From a virus: 22,368 bases of DNA. Location: the IMG/VR virus record IMGVR_UViG_3300047157_000064, positions 1 to 22,368 of that record. One strand, written 5' to 3'. Below the pieces are notes generated by a model. It had not been told where the DNA came from and made no database searches. It worked only from the letters and a program-made list of their open reading frames with translations. Numbering within the stretch: the stretch's first letter is position 1; each line of letters begins with the position of its first letter. The position numbers were made by a program, and so were the translations under genes. Positions 15,979-21,409 of the stretch are shown here, in pieces.

Positions 15979-16193
15979 AAATAGAAAAAGGAATACCAAT
16001 TCCATTGTCAAAACGCCAAGGGAAATACATCAAAGCTATTAGGTTGATGGAGGTCGGTGACAGCGTATTACTAAACTGCAAAGACACGGCAGATAATAGT
16101 GTTCATGCAATTCGACAAGCTGGAAGAACGATTGGTTTTAAAATGTCGGCGCGAACTATGGATGCGGGCGTTCGAGTATGGAGGGTTAAATAA
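15975..16193 (+). CDS. Small hypothetical phage protein (KGIPIP...MEVGDS pattern)
   Basis: 72 residues from a GTG that overlaps the previous stop (GTGA). The pattern IEKGIPIP, MEVGDSVLL, a basic RQAGRTIGFKMSAR segment and a closing GVRVWRVK matches a widespread group of small phage proteins found among early replication and recombination genes; their function is unknown. The fold looks like a small beta barrel with a helix, which would suit nucleic-acid binding, but this is inference. The stop overlaps the start of the annealing-protein candidate by one base (TAATG). Confidence 0.7.
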   Translation: MKIEKGIPIPLSKRQGKYIKAIRLMEVGDSVLLNCKDTADNSVHAIRQAGRTIGFKMSARTMDAGVRVWRVK

Positions 16194-16783
16194 TGAATGG
16201 AATAGTTAAAATCCACGGTAAGGAATACAAGACCGTGGCACTTCGGGTCGCAGAGTTTAGAGCGGCCCATCCCCACTACACGATCTCAACCGATCTGGTC
16301 GAGGCCAATGATGTGCTGGTCATTATGAAGGCCAGCATCTTAGATAACGATGGTCGCCTGTTGGCTACTGGCTACTCAGAAGAGGTACGTGCGGCGAGCA
16401 AGATCAACGCCACTAGTGCACTCGAAAACGCCGAGACCTCAGCAATCGGTAGATGCTTGAGTGCCCTAGGCTTTGGCGGTACAGAGTACGCGTCTGCCGA
16501 TGAGGTTGCGAACGCTATCCAACAGCAACAAGACACCGGGCCAATCATGGCTCACAACGAAGCACTACAGCGCAACTACGCGTCTGTGTACTTCATTAAA
16601 GAACACCTCGCATTGAAGGCATGGGAGGCTGTAGCAGAAGCATGGGGCGAGATCACTAACGAAGACAAGAAAGCTTTGTGGGTTGCGCCTAGTAAGGGTG
16701 GCATCTTCACAACTGCCGAACGTAGTGATCTGAAGTCCAACGAATTTAACGAAGCTAGAAAGCTAATCTTAGGAGAAGCATAA
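16193..16783 (+). CDS. Candidate single-strand annealing/recombination protein
   Basis: 196 residues. A beta-rich N-terminus (about 1-65, with ISTDLVEANDVLVIMKASIL) leads to the conserved motif INATSALENAETSAIGRCLS followed by ALGFGGTEYASADEV (about 71-105). I associate this with phage proteins grouped loosely with ERF/Sak-type single-strand annealing proteins or with unknowns next to SSB genes. The C-terminal half is helical and hydrophilic. The next gene encodes an SSB-like protein with an acidic tail, which supports a role in handling single-stranded DNA during recombination-dependent replication. Function is inferred from motif and neighbourhood; an uncharacterised family is the alternative. 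Confidence 0.6.
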   Translation: MNGIVKIHGKEYKTVALRVAEFRAAHPHYTISTDLVEANDVLVIMKASILDNDGRLLATGYSEEVRAASKINATSALENAETSAIGRCLSALGFGGTEYASADEVANAIQQQQDTGPIMAHNEALQRNYASVYFIKEHLALKAWEAVAEAWGEITNEDKKALWVAPSKGGIFTTAERSDLKSNEFNEARKLILGEA

Positions 16784-17047
16784 ATGGAGTACGACAACAC
16801 CAGTCGCGGCGTCCTGTTCAAGAACGACCGCAAAGAAAAGGAAACGCACCCGGACTACAAAGGGAGCTACACCGATGCCAGTGGGTCAGAGTTTTGGCTG
16901 TCTGCGTGGCTAAAGAAGGACAAGAACGGCAACACCTTCATGTCTCTCAGCACCACGGCCAAGGATGAGGCGCACAACAAGGGTATGCAACAAGCCCGAA
17001 AAGCCGTCCAGCCAAGCGATGACTTCTCTAATGACATTCCATTTTGA
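16784..17047 (+). CDS. SSB-like single-stranded DNA-binding protein candidate
   Basis: 87 residues starting immediately after the preceding stop, with TAGGAGAAG as ribosome-binding site. The sequence reads NTSRGVLFKNDRKEKETHPDY, then GSEFWLSAWLKKDKNG, beta-strand-like segments of the kind found in small OB-fold-like phage proteins. The C-terminus, DDFSNDIPF, closely mimics the acidic tip with which bacterial SSB recruits partner proteins. This, with the annealing-protein candidate just upstream, makes a role in coating single-stranded DNA likely. It is much shorter than bacterial SSB, and classical OB-fold residues cannot be verified by eye. Confidence 0.6.
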   Translation: MEYDNTSRGVLFKNDRKEKETHPDYKGSYTDASGSEFWLSAWLKKDKNGNTFMSLSTTAKDEAHNKGMQQARKAVQPSDDFSNDIPF

Positions 17048-17252
17048 TATTGGGCTGTCGCTGAGAACAGCGCAGAAAGAGTTTCGTGTCAGCAATAAAC
17101 AACTGGCACGGGACTTTGATGTAACTGAAATGACAATCCACAGATGGCGCAAGAGCAAGGACGCAACCCTTAGCCGCACAGTGGATTTGGCAGAGCGATT
17201 TGATATGGACTTTGAATCGTTTCTTGATCTGCCATACAGGGAGGAAGCATGA
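17031..17252 (+). CDS. Helix-turn-helix protein, XRE/Cro-like
   Basis: The ATG at 17031 gives 73 residues; ATG 17022 is also possible, and the frame is open further upstream inside the SSB-like gene. The predicted HTH lies at about residues 15-40: QKEFRVSNKQLARDFDVTEM leading into TIHRWRKSKD. A second helix pair (TVDLAERFDMDFESFLDL) follows, as in Cro/CI-type proteins. It should bind a short DNA operator, probably as a dimer, and is a natural candidate for reading the palindromes at 15362 and 21744-21803, though nothing in the sequence links them directly. The gene overlaps both neighbours (17 bases and ATGA). Confidence 0.75.
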   Translation: MTFHFDIGLSLRTAQKEFRVSNKQLARDFDVTEMTIHRWRKSKDATLSRTVDLAERFDMDFESFLDLPYREEA

Positions 17253-17452
17253 GTCAGAAAGATCGGGTACTTCAGTACCTCAAGCAAGGCAAGGTGTTAA
17301 CCAGACTAAACGCATGGGATGAGCTGGGTGTGATCGAAGCCCCGGCTCGTATCTCAGAGCTGCGGCATGAAGGTCACGACATTCAGACAGCCATGAAGCT
17401 AGTGTTCAACCGTTATGGTGATCAGGTGCGGATTGCTGAGTGGTTTATCTAA
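17249..17452 (+). CDS. Small winged-helix/HTH protein
   Basis: 67 residues, overlapping the upstream gene by four bases. The pattern SQKDRVLQYLKQGKVLTRLNA / WDELGVIEAPARISELRHEGHDI is a compact winged helix that I recognise from many phage genomes (an HTH family often annotated as helix-turn-helix domain protein). The last strand pair, VFNRYGDQVRIAEWFI, would form the wing. It probably binds DNA, as a regulator or a replication accessory. The stop lies at the start of an A-run and hairpin at 17451-17476 that forms an intrinsic terminator only on the opposite strand. Confidence 0.75.
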   Translation: MSQKDRVLQYLKQGKVLTRLNAWDELGVIEAPARISELRHEGHDIQTAMKLVFNRYGDQVRIAEWFI

Positions 17453-17476
17453 AAAAAAGGCCCCATCGCTGGGGCC
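17451..17476 (-). terminator. Intrinsic terminator for leftward transcription
   Basis: GGCCCC-ATCGCT-GGGGCC forms a six-base-pair GC stem. Read on the minus strand it is followed by eight T residues, the classic intrinsic terminator; on the plus strand the stem is followed by ATGTCACTTG, which is not a U-tract. No leftward protein gene precedes it nearby. Confidence 0.65.
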
Positions 17477-17510
17477 ATGTCACTTGTCCAAGGGAGGGAC
17501 TACGTGATAT
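17477..17510. other. Long imperfect hairpin next to the terminator
   Basis: ATGTCAC pairs with GTGATAT (one G-U) and GTCC pairs with GGAC, separated by a 2x3 internal loop and closing a seven-base loop AAGGGAG. On the minus strand the loop reads CTCCCTT, complementary to the Shine-Dalgarno leader AAGGGAG used elsewhere in this window. Confidence 0.5.
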
Positions 17511-17623
17511 CTTCGAAGGGTCAAGTAAGAAGATGTATGGATTATACACTACAAAACCATTCCGTATCCTCCCTCATCTACTTTTTTGTCAGAGATTACT
17601 GGGCGTTAGGCCGACGAACTTAA
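17504..17623 (+). CDS. Possible 39-residue small ORF (GTG start)
   Basis: The GTG at 17504 lies seven bases after CCAAGGGAG, the same leader seen upstream of three other genes in the window. The product would be 39 residues with a hydrophobic/aromatic C-terminal half (SSLIYFFVRDYWALGRR). Against it: the ORF runs through a region dense in inverted repeats, the start lies inside the hairpin at 17477-17510, and the sequence resembles nothing I know. It may be a small toxic peptide or a chance ORF. Confidence 0.25.
   Translation: MISSKGQVRRCMDYTLQNHSVSSLIYFFVRDYWALGRRT
17541..17546 (-). promoter_or_regulatory. Candidate leftward -10 box (TATAAT)
   Basis: A perfect TATAAT on the minus strand with no recognisable -35 element at 16-18 bases. 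It would start a leftward transcript near 17534, ending about 80 bases later at the terminator at 17451. The call is weak because a lone -10 is common by chance. Confidence 0.25.
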
Positions 17624-17632
17624 GAACGTCGG
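17611..17632. other. Hairpin CCGACG-10-CGTCGG
   Basis: Perfect six-base arms around a ten-base loop centred on CTTAAG. It lies in the middle of the 330-base region without a convincing gene. There is no U-tract after it on either strand, so it is not an intrinsic terminator; it may be part of a structured RNA. Confidence 0.4.
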
Positions 17633-17693
17633 AGACAGAGTTGACCCTCTCTATGATGCGCCTCCCTGTGCCGAGAGCTGGTAAAGGGAATAG

Positions 17694-17735
17694 ATGTCAA
17701 GATTCGATACAGTAATCAAAGCTCGTCATTACTAA
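17694..17735 (+). CDS. Possible 13-residue leader peptide
   Basis: ATG with a good upstream AAAGGGAA opens a 13-codon frame (MSRFDTVIKARHY). It is followed by a stable hairpin at 17749-17762 and then the ribosome-binding site of the next gene. That order resembles a leader peptide controlling a downstream gene, but such a short ORF can arise by chance. Confidence 0.25.
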   Translation: MSRFDTVIKARHY

Positions 17736-17748
17736 TTAACTGATTTGT

Positions 17749-17762
17749 CGGAGCTTGCTCCG
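17749..17762 (+). promoter_or_regulatory. Leader hairpin with CUUG tetraloop upstream of the 17783 gene
   Basis: CGGAG-CTTG-CTCCG: a five-base-pair stem closed by the especially stable CUUG tetraloop, nine bases before the AGGGAAG ribosome-binding site. It is not followed by a U-tract. It may set the mRNA 5' end, stabilise the transcript or tune translation. Confidence 0.4.
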
Positions 17763-17782
17763 GCATCAAAAGGGAAGTGTGG

Positions 17783-18007
17783 ATGAAATTAACTAGTGAA
17801 ATAAGATTAAGGCTAGACGAATGGGCTGGCGAAGGCGACATTCTTATATGTGATAGCTGGGAAGAAAACGGCGCGTTATGGAGGGCTGACATTCTCAAAG
17901 ATTGGATTCTTCATTTAGGCGAGCTTTATAGCGATGCTTGTGAAGATATGGGTAGAGATGGCCCTACGGCAATCGAATTTGTAGAGGTTCCTTGTGATCA
18001 TTCTTAA
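17783..18007 (+). CDS. Small acidic hypothetical protein
   Basis: The ATG at 17783 has AGGGAAG at good spacing; the GTG six bases earlier abuts that site and is less likely. The 74-residue product is acidic and helical, with DEWAGEGDILICDSWEENGA in the middle and a DILKDWILHLGELYSDACED helix. I do not recognise it. It is the first gene after the structured non-coding region and overlaps the next gene by 14 bases, so it probably belongs to the replication/recombination cluster that follows. Confidence 0.6.
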   Translation: MKLTSEIRLRLDEWAGEGDILICDSWEENGALWRADILKDWILHLGELYSDACEDMGRDGPTAIEFVEVPCDHS

Positions 18008-18377
18008 TGATGGTACTTACTACGAGCCAGACGATGAATACCTGATTCAACTGCAACAGGCTTATTCAACTGTCGATGTCTTTGCCGAGCTAAATGCGAT
18101 GGCTATGTGGTGCGATGCCAACCCCAAGAAACGTAAAACGCCAAGAGGAATTAAGCAGTTCATTACCTCATGGCTCAAGCGGGCCGCCGACATGGAAAAG
18201 GGTGTGTCCCCATTTGCCGAGAAAATGCAGTCAACTTCTGGTAAAATCGGCTTGAAGAGTTGGAGCTTCCTAGACGATTGCACCCATGATTACCTCAAGT
18301 CGGAAAAGTTTCGAGCATACTGTCTCGAGAAGTATGGGCAGTACGTTACCTTTGAAGGCGAAAGGGTAACTGCATGA
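17994..18377 (+). CDS. Replication-associated domain protein (helicase-loader/O-like C-terminal type)
   Basis: 127 residues from a GTG, with AGAGG upstream. The segment LNAMAMWCDANPKKRKTPRG / IKQFITSWLKRA (about residues 33-64) closely resembles the C-terminal domain of many phage replication-initiation or helicase-loader proteins, where it usually follows an N-terminal DNA-binding domain. Here that N-terminal part is absent; the domain starts almost at residue 1 (DGTYYEPDDEYLIQLQQAY). It therefore acts as a stand-alone protein, perhaps with one of the small HTH proteins upstream. A NinB-like gene follows with ATGA overlap. Function is inferred from domain resemblance. Confidence 0.55.
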   Translation: MIILNDGTYYEPDDEYLIQLQQAYSTVDVFAELNAMAMWCDANPKKRKTPRGIKQFITSWLKRAADMEKGVSPFAEKMQSTSGKIGLKSWSFLDDCTHDYLKSEKFRAYCLEKYGQYVTFEGERVTA

Positions 18378-18769
18378 GCGAGCGGTGGTTTGTAAACAAC
18401 AAATTCCAAGCCGATCAGTTTTGCGAATATATCCGGGCTAATCAAGACAAGGGGAATATCTACGAGATCATTCCTCTCACCCGAACCGGGAAGCAAAACG
18501 ATGCTATCCATGCTTATTGCCGAGAAGTCGCCAGTGTTATGGCGGCGCATGGTATGGACATGAAGACCGTTATCAAGGAAGGCGTCCCCATTGATCCCAC
18601 TATGTACCTGATTAAGGATTATATGTGGCGTCCAATTCAAAAGGCTGTAACAGGCGTTGAGTCCACCAGAAAGATTAATCCCGTGGAGGTCAACGAAATT
18701 TACGAGGTCTTGAGTAGGCTGCTAGTCGAAAAATACTCGATCAACGTGCCATTCGGGAGGCGCACTTAA
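18374..18769 (+). CDS. ninB: NinB-like recombination protein
   Basis: 131 residues, the usual NinB size (lambda NinB is about 146). Recognisable segments are TRTGKQNDAIHAYCREVASVM, GMDMKTVIKEGVPIDPT, IKDYMWRPIQKAVTG and a closing NEIYEVLSRLLVEKY / NVPFGRR. In lambda, NinB (Orf) binds single-stranded DNA and SSB and acts as a recombination mediator with the Red system. Here it would work with the annealing-protein and SSB-like candidates upstream. It overlaps the preceding gene by four bases. Family membership is well supported; the precise role is transferred from lambda. Confidence 0.8.
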   Translation: MSERWFVNNKFQADQFCEYIRANQDKGNIYEIIPLTRTGKQNDAIHAYCREVASVMAAHGMDMKTVIKEGVPIDPTMYLIKDYMWRPIQKAVTGVESTRKINPVEVNEIYEVLSRLLVEKYSINVPFGRRT

Positions 18770-18786
18770 CATCTATCCGGGGGGAG

Positions 18787-19953
18787 ATGATGTCATTACT
18801 TGAGTATTGCAATACCGACAGACAGCGACAAATTGTAGAGCTTCACGAACAGGGCTTGGGCTACACCAAGATCAGCCAACAGATAGGCATTACCCGATTT
18901 TCTGTTAGAGACTCTCTTCAAGCCATAAAATCTAGGGCCGCTGCCCAAGGCTATTCACCCGAGCATGATATGACTCGCACTGTTCCGGATGTCTTCAAGG
19001 TCCGAGGCGTCTCTACGTACTACAATGAAGATGGCAAGCCGGTCGGCCAGTGGGTTAAATCCATGGCAGACAAAGAGGCAATGCTTGAGGCGATGCTTGA
19101 GTCATTCAAGGCTGGATTCCTCGAAGAGATAGATGGCCTCTACAAGCCCGTAAAGGCTCCAGAATCAACGAAGAATGAAGATAGGCTATCGGCCTACCTC
19201 ATAGGAGATCATCACCTCAACGCCCTCTGCTGGTCTCCTGAGACGGGTGGCGATGACTGGGATACAAACATTGCCCAAGACGTACTGATCAGGGCGGTCG
19301 ACAAGCTGGTCTCTGCGGCAGGTGACTCGGAAGTAGGCGCTCTGATTAACTTGGGTGACTTCCTTCACGCTAACTCAGGTGACAACAAGACAGCCAAAGG
19401 AACCCCGGTCGATGTCGATGGAAGGCTGGGCCGGGTCATTCGTATTGTCGGCAACCTCTTCAAAGTCCTAATTACCCGGATGCTGGAGACGCACAAGGAA
19501 GTTTGGTTGATCAACGTAAGGGGTAACCATGATCCCGATGCGAGCCTCTGGCTAAATGAAATGATGCGCCTGTACTTCCATAATGAACCACGGGTGAAAG
19601 TGTTCGACAATTTCTCCAAGTGGATACATTTTGAGTGGGGCAAGACTCTTGTGGTTATGCACCACGGGGACCGGGTAAAGACTCAGGCGCTCTATGAAGC
19701 TGTGACAAGAGACTACGCAGAGGAATGGGGTCGGACTACTCACCGATATCTTTACCACGGTCATATCCACCACCGGACTGTGACGGAGCTGGGCGGGTTG
19801 CATCTGGAGAGTTTTGGGGTCCTCTGCCCACCCGACAGCTTCCACTCAGCTTCGGGCTATGGCTCTGCAAGGTCCATGTCCTGCGTTATACTCGATAAGA
19901 ACTATGGTGAGCACAGTCGATTTAAAGTTGGCATTGATGAGGTTAAAGCATGA
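18787..19953 (+). CDS. HTH-metallophosphoesterase (calcineurin-like; probable nuclease or phosphatase)
   Basis: 388 residues; ATG 18790 is an equally possible start because GGGGGAG abuts the first ATG. Residues about 11-50 form an HTH (RQIVELHEQGLGYTKISQQI then GITRFSVRDSL). The metal-binding motifs of calcineurin-like phosphoesterases appear in order: Asp141/His143 in GDHH, Asp191 in GDFLH, Asn247/His248 in GNHD, His293 in MHHGD, and His324/His326 in HGHIHH. All di-metal ligands look intact, so it should be active. Related phage proteins combining HTH and phosphoesterase are common; they are presumed DNA-processing enzymes of the SbcD/Mre11 type, but the substrate is unproven. Its place beside NinB and an HNH nuclease supports recombination or DNA degradation. 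Confidence 0.85.
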   Translation: MMSLLEYCNTDRQRQIVELHEQGLGYTKISQQIGITRFSVRDSLQAIKSRAAAQGYSPEHDMTRTVPDVFKVRGVSTYYNEDGKPVGQWVKSMADKEAMLEAMLESFKAGFLEEIDGLYKPVKAPESTKNEDRLSAYLIGDHHLNALCWSPETGGDDWDTNIAQDVLIRAVDKLVSAAGDSEVGALINLGDFLHANSGDNKTAKGTPVDVDGRLGRVIRIVGNLFKVLITRMLETHKEVWLINVRGNHDPDASLWLNEMMRLYFHNEPRVKVFDNFSKWIHFEWGKTLVVMHHGDRVKTQALYEAVTRDYAEEWGRTTHRYLYHGHIHHRTVTELGGLHLESFGVLCPPDSFHSASGYGSARSMSCVILDKNYGEHSRFKVGIDEVKA

Positions 19954-20195
19954 TCCCAATAATTAGCTGTCCATTACCGGGCGGAGGTCAGGCACTTATC
20001 AAGACACAAGACATTGGCGGCGCAACCAGTGGCAAGAATCCAAAAGAGTGCGACGTTTACATTCTAGGCTGGGCGGCTAACGGGATCACAGTCGATTTAA
20101 GTTTGGATGACTTCGCAGAAATATGGGTATCAGCATTGATAGACGATGGAGCGCCGGAGTATGAAATCGTATTTACCCCAGATGAAGTGCACTGA
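19950..20195 (+). CDS. Small hypothetical protein
   Basis: 81 residues, overlapping the phosphoesterase gene by four bases (ATGA). It begins with IISCPLPGGGQALIKTQDIG and has a likely beta-rich core followed by an acidic helical tail. I do not recognise the family. Coupling to the phosphoesterase and the overlap with the zinc-ribbon gene place it in the recombination cluster. Confidence 0.65.
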   Translation: MIPIISCPLPGGGQALIKTQDIGGATSGKNPKECDVYILGWAANGITVDLSLDDFAEIWVSALIDDGAPEYEIVFTPDEVH

Positions 20196-20358
20196 ATGCT
20201 TCAAGATCATGGTGCCCCAGTTTAAGAGCGAATACCCTCACAAGCTGGAAGGCTGGTCATGCGATTGCGGGAACAGCGAGAAGGCCATACTTCGAGAGCG
20301 TCAATACACGAGGGCAGACGATGGCAGTGAAGAGAGACCAAGCAGACATTTGGTTTAG
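20182..20358 (+). CDS. Small zinc-ribbon protein
   Basis: 58 residues if started at ATG 20182; in-frame ATGs at 20146 and 20161 are possible, and none has a clear ribosome-binding site, so coupling to the upstream gene (14-base overlap) is likely. Four cysteines in a CTEC...CDC arrangement, about 30 residues apart, indicate a single zinc ribbon. The C-terminus is charged and probably disordered. The role is unknown; such ribbons often contact DNA or a partner enzyme. It overlaps the HNH nuclease gene by 38 bases, suggesting joint expression. Confidence 0.6.
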   Translation: MKCTECFKIMVPQFKSEYPHKLEGWSCDCGNSEKAILRERQYTRADDGSEERPSRHLV

Positions 20359-20704
20359 TAAGGCGGTAAGGCTACGCGACGGAAAGTGTATGCACTGCCA
20401 CAAGACTGATCGACTTGAGTGCTCACATATCTACGGCCGGGCAAACAAGCGGGTGAGATGGGCCATGTCAAATTGTATCGCCCTCTGCCATGCTTGCCAC
20501 AGATACATGACCTCCAATCCCGTGGCGCACTTCGACTTCTTGAATGACCTGCTCGGCGAAGAGCACATGGATAAGTTGCGGATGGATCGCAATGAGATAT
20601 ACAAGACCAACAAGCTGTTGAGAAAGGATATCGGCGATCACTACCGCGATGAGGTCAGGCGTAAGGAACTTGATCCTGATTACGAGATTCAGAGCTGGAA
20701 CTAA
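20321..20704 (+). CDS. HNH endonuclease, NinG-like recombination nuclease candidate
   Basis: 127 residues, with GAGGGC upstream of the ATG. It opens with DIWFSKAVRLRDGKCMHCHK. Zinc ligands are Cys23/Cys26 and Cys56/Cys59; the HNH core runs from CSHIYGR (His36) through SNCIAL (Asn51) to HACH (His60). This is a compact beta-beta-alpha-metal nuclease. The arrangement and position after a NinB-like gene resemble lambda NinG (Rap), which resolves recombination intermediates, although a packaging-type or homing HNH cannot be excluded. The 3' end overlaps, tail to tail, the end of a leftward gene by 50 bases. Confidence 0.8.
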   Translation: MAVKRDQADIWFSKAVRLRDGKCMHCHKTDRLECSHIYGRANKRVRWAMSNCIALCHACHRYMTSNPVAHFDFLNDLLGEEHMDKLRMDRNEIYKTNKLLRKDIGDHYRDEVRRKELDPDYEIQSWN

Positions 20705-20858
20705 CATAGTCCAGATAATACTGCCTAAGAATGAAACGATCCCGGAGCTTAGTTAGGGCGCTCTTTTCTAACTGAGCCACCCTACTCCGGGTAATACCTA
20801 ACTCATCGGCAATCTCTTGATGAGTCATTAGGTAGTCGTCGTTGATTGCTCTTGTCAT
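20655..20858 (-). CDS. Sigma-70 region-4-like HTH protein
   Basis: 67 residues with AGGGG before the ATG. The segment MTHQEIADELGITRSRVAQ / LEKSALTKLRD is a textbook sigma-70 region 4.2 helix-turn-helix, the part that reads the -35 element. No region 2 is present, so it cannot be a complete sigma factor. It more likely acts as a small DNA-binding regulator, an anti-sigma-like decoy, or a partner of the host RNA polymerase. It is the last gene of the leftward block. An interrupted inverted repeat (20741-20791) lies inside its HTH codons, and its 3' end overlaps the HNH gene. Confidence 0.75.
   Translation of the reverse strand: MTRAINDDYLMTHQEIADELGITRSRVAQLEKSALTKLRDRFILRQYYLDYVSSSSESRNQDQVPYA
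20741..20791. repeat. Interrupted 16-bp inverted repeat inside the sigma-like gene
   Basis: CCCGGAG plus CTTAGTTAG (20741-20756) pair with CTAACTGAG (20768-20776) and CTCCGGG (20785-20791). All 16 pairs form, one of them G-U, around an 11-base loop with an eight-base bulge on one side. No U-tract follows on either strand. It lies just past the end of the rightward cluster and inside coding sequence of the leftward one. Confidence 0.6.
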
Positions 20859-20883
20859 TGTTACCCCTAAAAGAAAAGGCCGC

Positions 20884-21120
20884 TTACGCGACCTGTCTTG
20901 TGTATTGGTGCTCGCCGTTCTTTTTCTCGACGATCATAAAGTGGCAACGATCAGAGTCTAAATACGCTTGCGCCATATCGACAGCGTCTGATTTTAAATG
21001 GTAGTACTCTGACTCACCAACGCAGTCATCGTACTTGTCTTTATGGGTGACTACCCAGCCTTCCCAGCCCTCTTGATCGCAGTACCAAACTTCAGTTACG
21101 TGCCAGCTATCTAAATACAT
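20884..21120 (-). CDS. Small hypothetical protein, leftward block
   Basis: I choose the internal ATG at 21120 because it has a strong GGAGG ribosome-binding site eight bases upstream and shares its first base with the upstream gene's stop (TAATG). The 78-residue product is acidic and aromatic: DSWHVTEVWYCDQEGWEGWVV, then DMAQAYLDSDRCHFMIVEK. Such Trp/Tyr-rich small proteins are common in phage early regions and are usually unassigned. No membrane segment or catalytic motif is visible. Confidence 0.65.
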   Translation of the reverse strand: MYLDSWHVTEVWYCDQEGWEGWVVTHKDKYDDCVGESEYYHLKSDAVDMAQAYLDSDRCHFMIVEKKNGEHQYTRQVA

Positions 21121-21389
21121 TAATAAACCTCCACTAAAATCCAAAAGCTGCGAGCAAACCACTTGCTTGGGAAAAACCCGGTTTCTCGCAAGTTCACTTG
21201 CGCGCTCCAGTATTCAACCATCACTGGCTGATCTTGCTCGTAAGTGATTGCGTCGGTTGCGCTTGCTATCTGAAACGCAAGCTGTGCTTTTAGGAAAGAA
21301 CAAACCAACTTCATTTGATCTTGAGGGATGGGCAAGCACTGACCTTCTGCCTCTCCATCTACGCACTTAAGAATATAACCTGTGTCCAT
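21120..21389 (-). CDS. Small hypothetical protein, leftward block
   Basis: 89 residues. The ATG at 21389 follows the leader AACCAAGGGAG, which also precedes 15417 and, in ten-base form, 21670. The product contains CLPIPQDQMKLVCSFLKAQL and a C-terminal aromatic segment (GFFPSKWFARSFWILVEVY). I do not recognise it. It is coupled to the next leftward gene by a one-base overlap, and starts 20 bases after the stop of the gene upstream. Confidence 0.65.
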   Translation of the reverse strand: MDTGYILKCVDGEAEGQCLPIPQDQMKLVCSFLKAQLAFQIASATDAITYEQDQPVMVEYWSAQVNLRETGFFPSKWFARSFWILVEVY

Positions 21390-21409
21390 GTCTATCTCCC
21401 TTGGTTTGA

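Noticed and set aside
15827-16087. A leftward 86-codon frame opposite small early genes
   Set aside because: The plus-strand genes are coupled by GTGA and TAATG overlaps and one matches a known small phage protein pattern; the opposite frame has no ribosome-binding site.
17031-17252. A lysogeny repressor implying a temperate phage
   Set aside because: The protein is only Cro-sized, and no integrase, attachment site or divergent cI/cro arrangement is visible in the window.
17451-17476. A rightward terminator for the early gene cluster
   Set aside because: On the plus strand the hairpin is followed by ATGTCACTTG rather than a U-tract; only the minus-strand reading is a proper intrinsic terminator.
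17440-17715. A 91-codon rightward frame across the structured gap
   Set aside because: It starts before the end of the previous gene without a ribosome-binding site, runs through the terminator hairpin and inverted repeats, and its product looks non-biological. A shorter version from ATG 17533 is no more convincing.
17600-17735. A tRNA gene in the structured gap, prompted by ATTCGAT near 17702
   Set aside because: The bases flanking the loop do not pair as a T-arm, and no acceptor, D or anticodon arms can be laid out around it.
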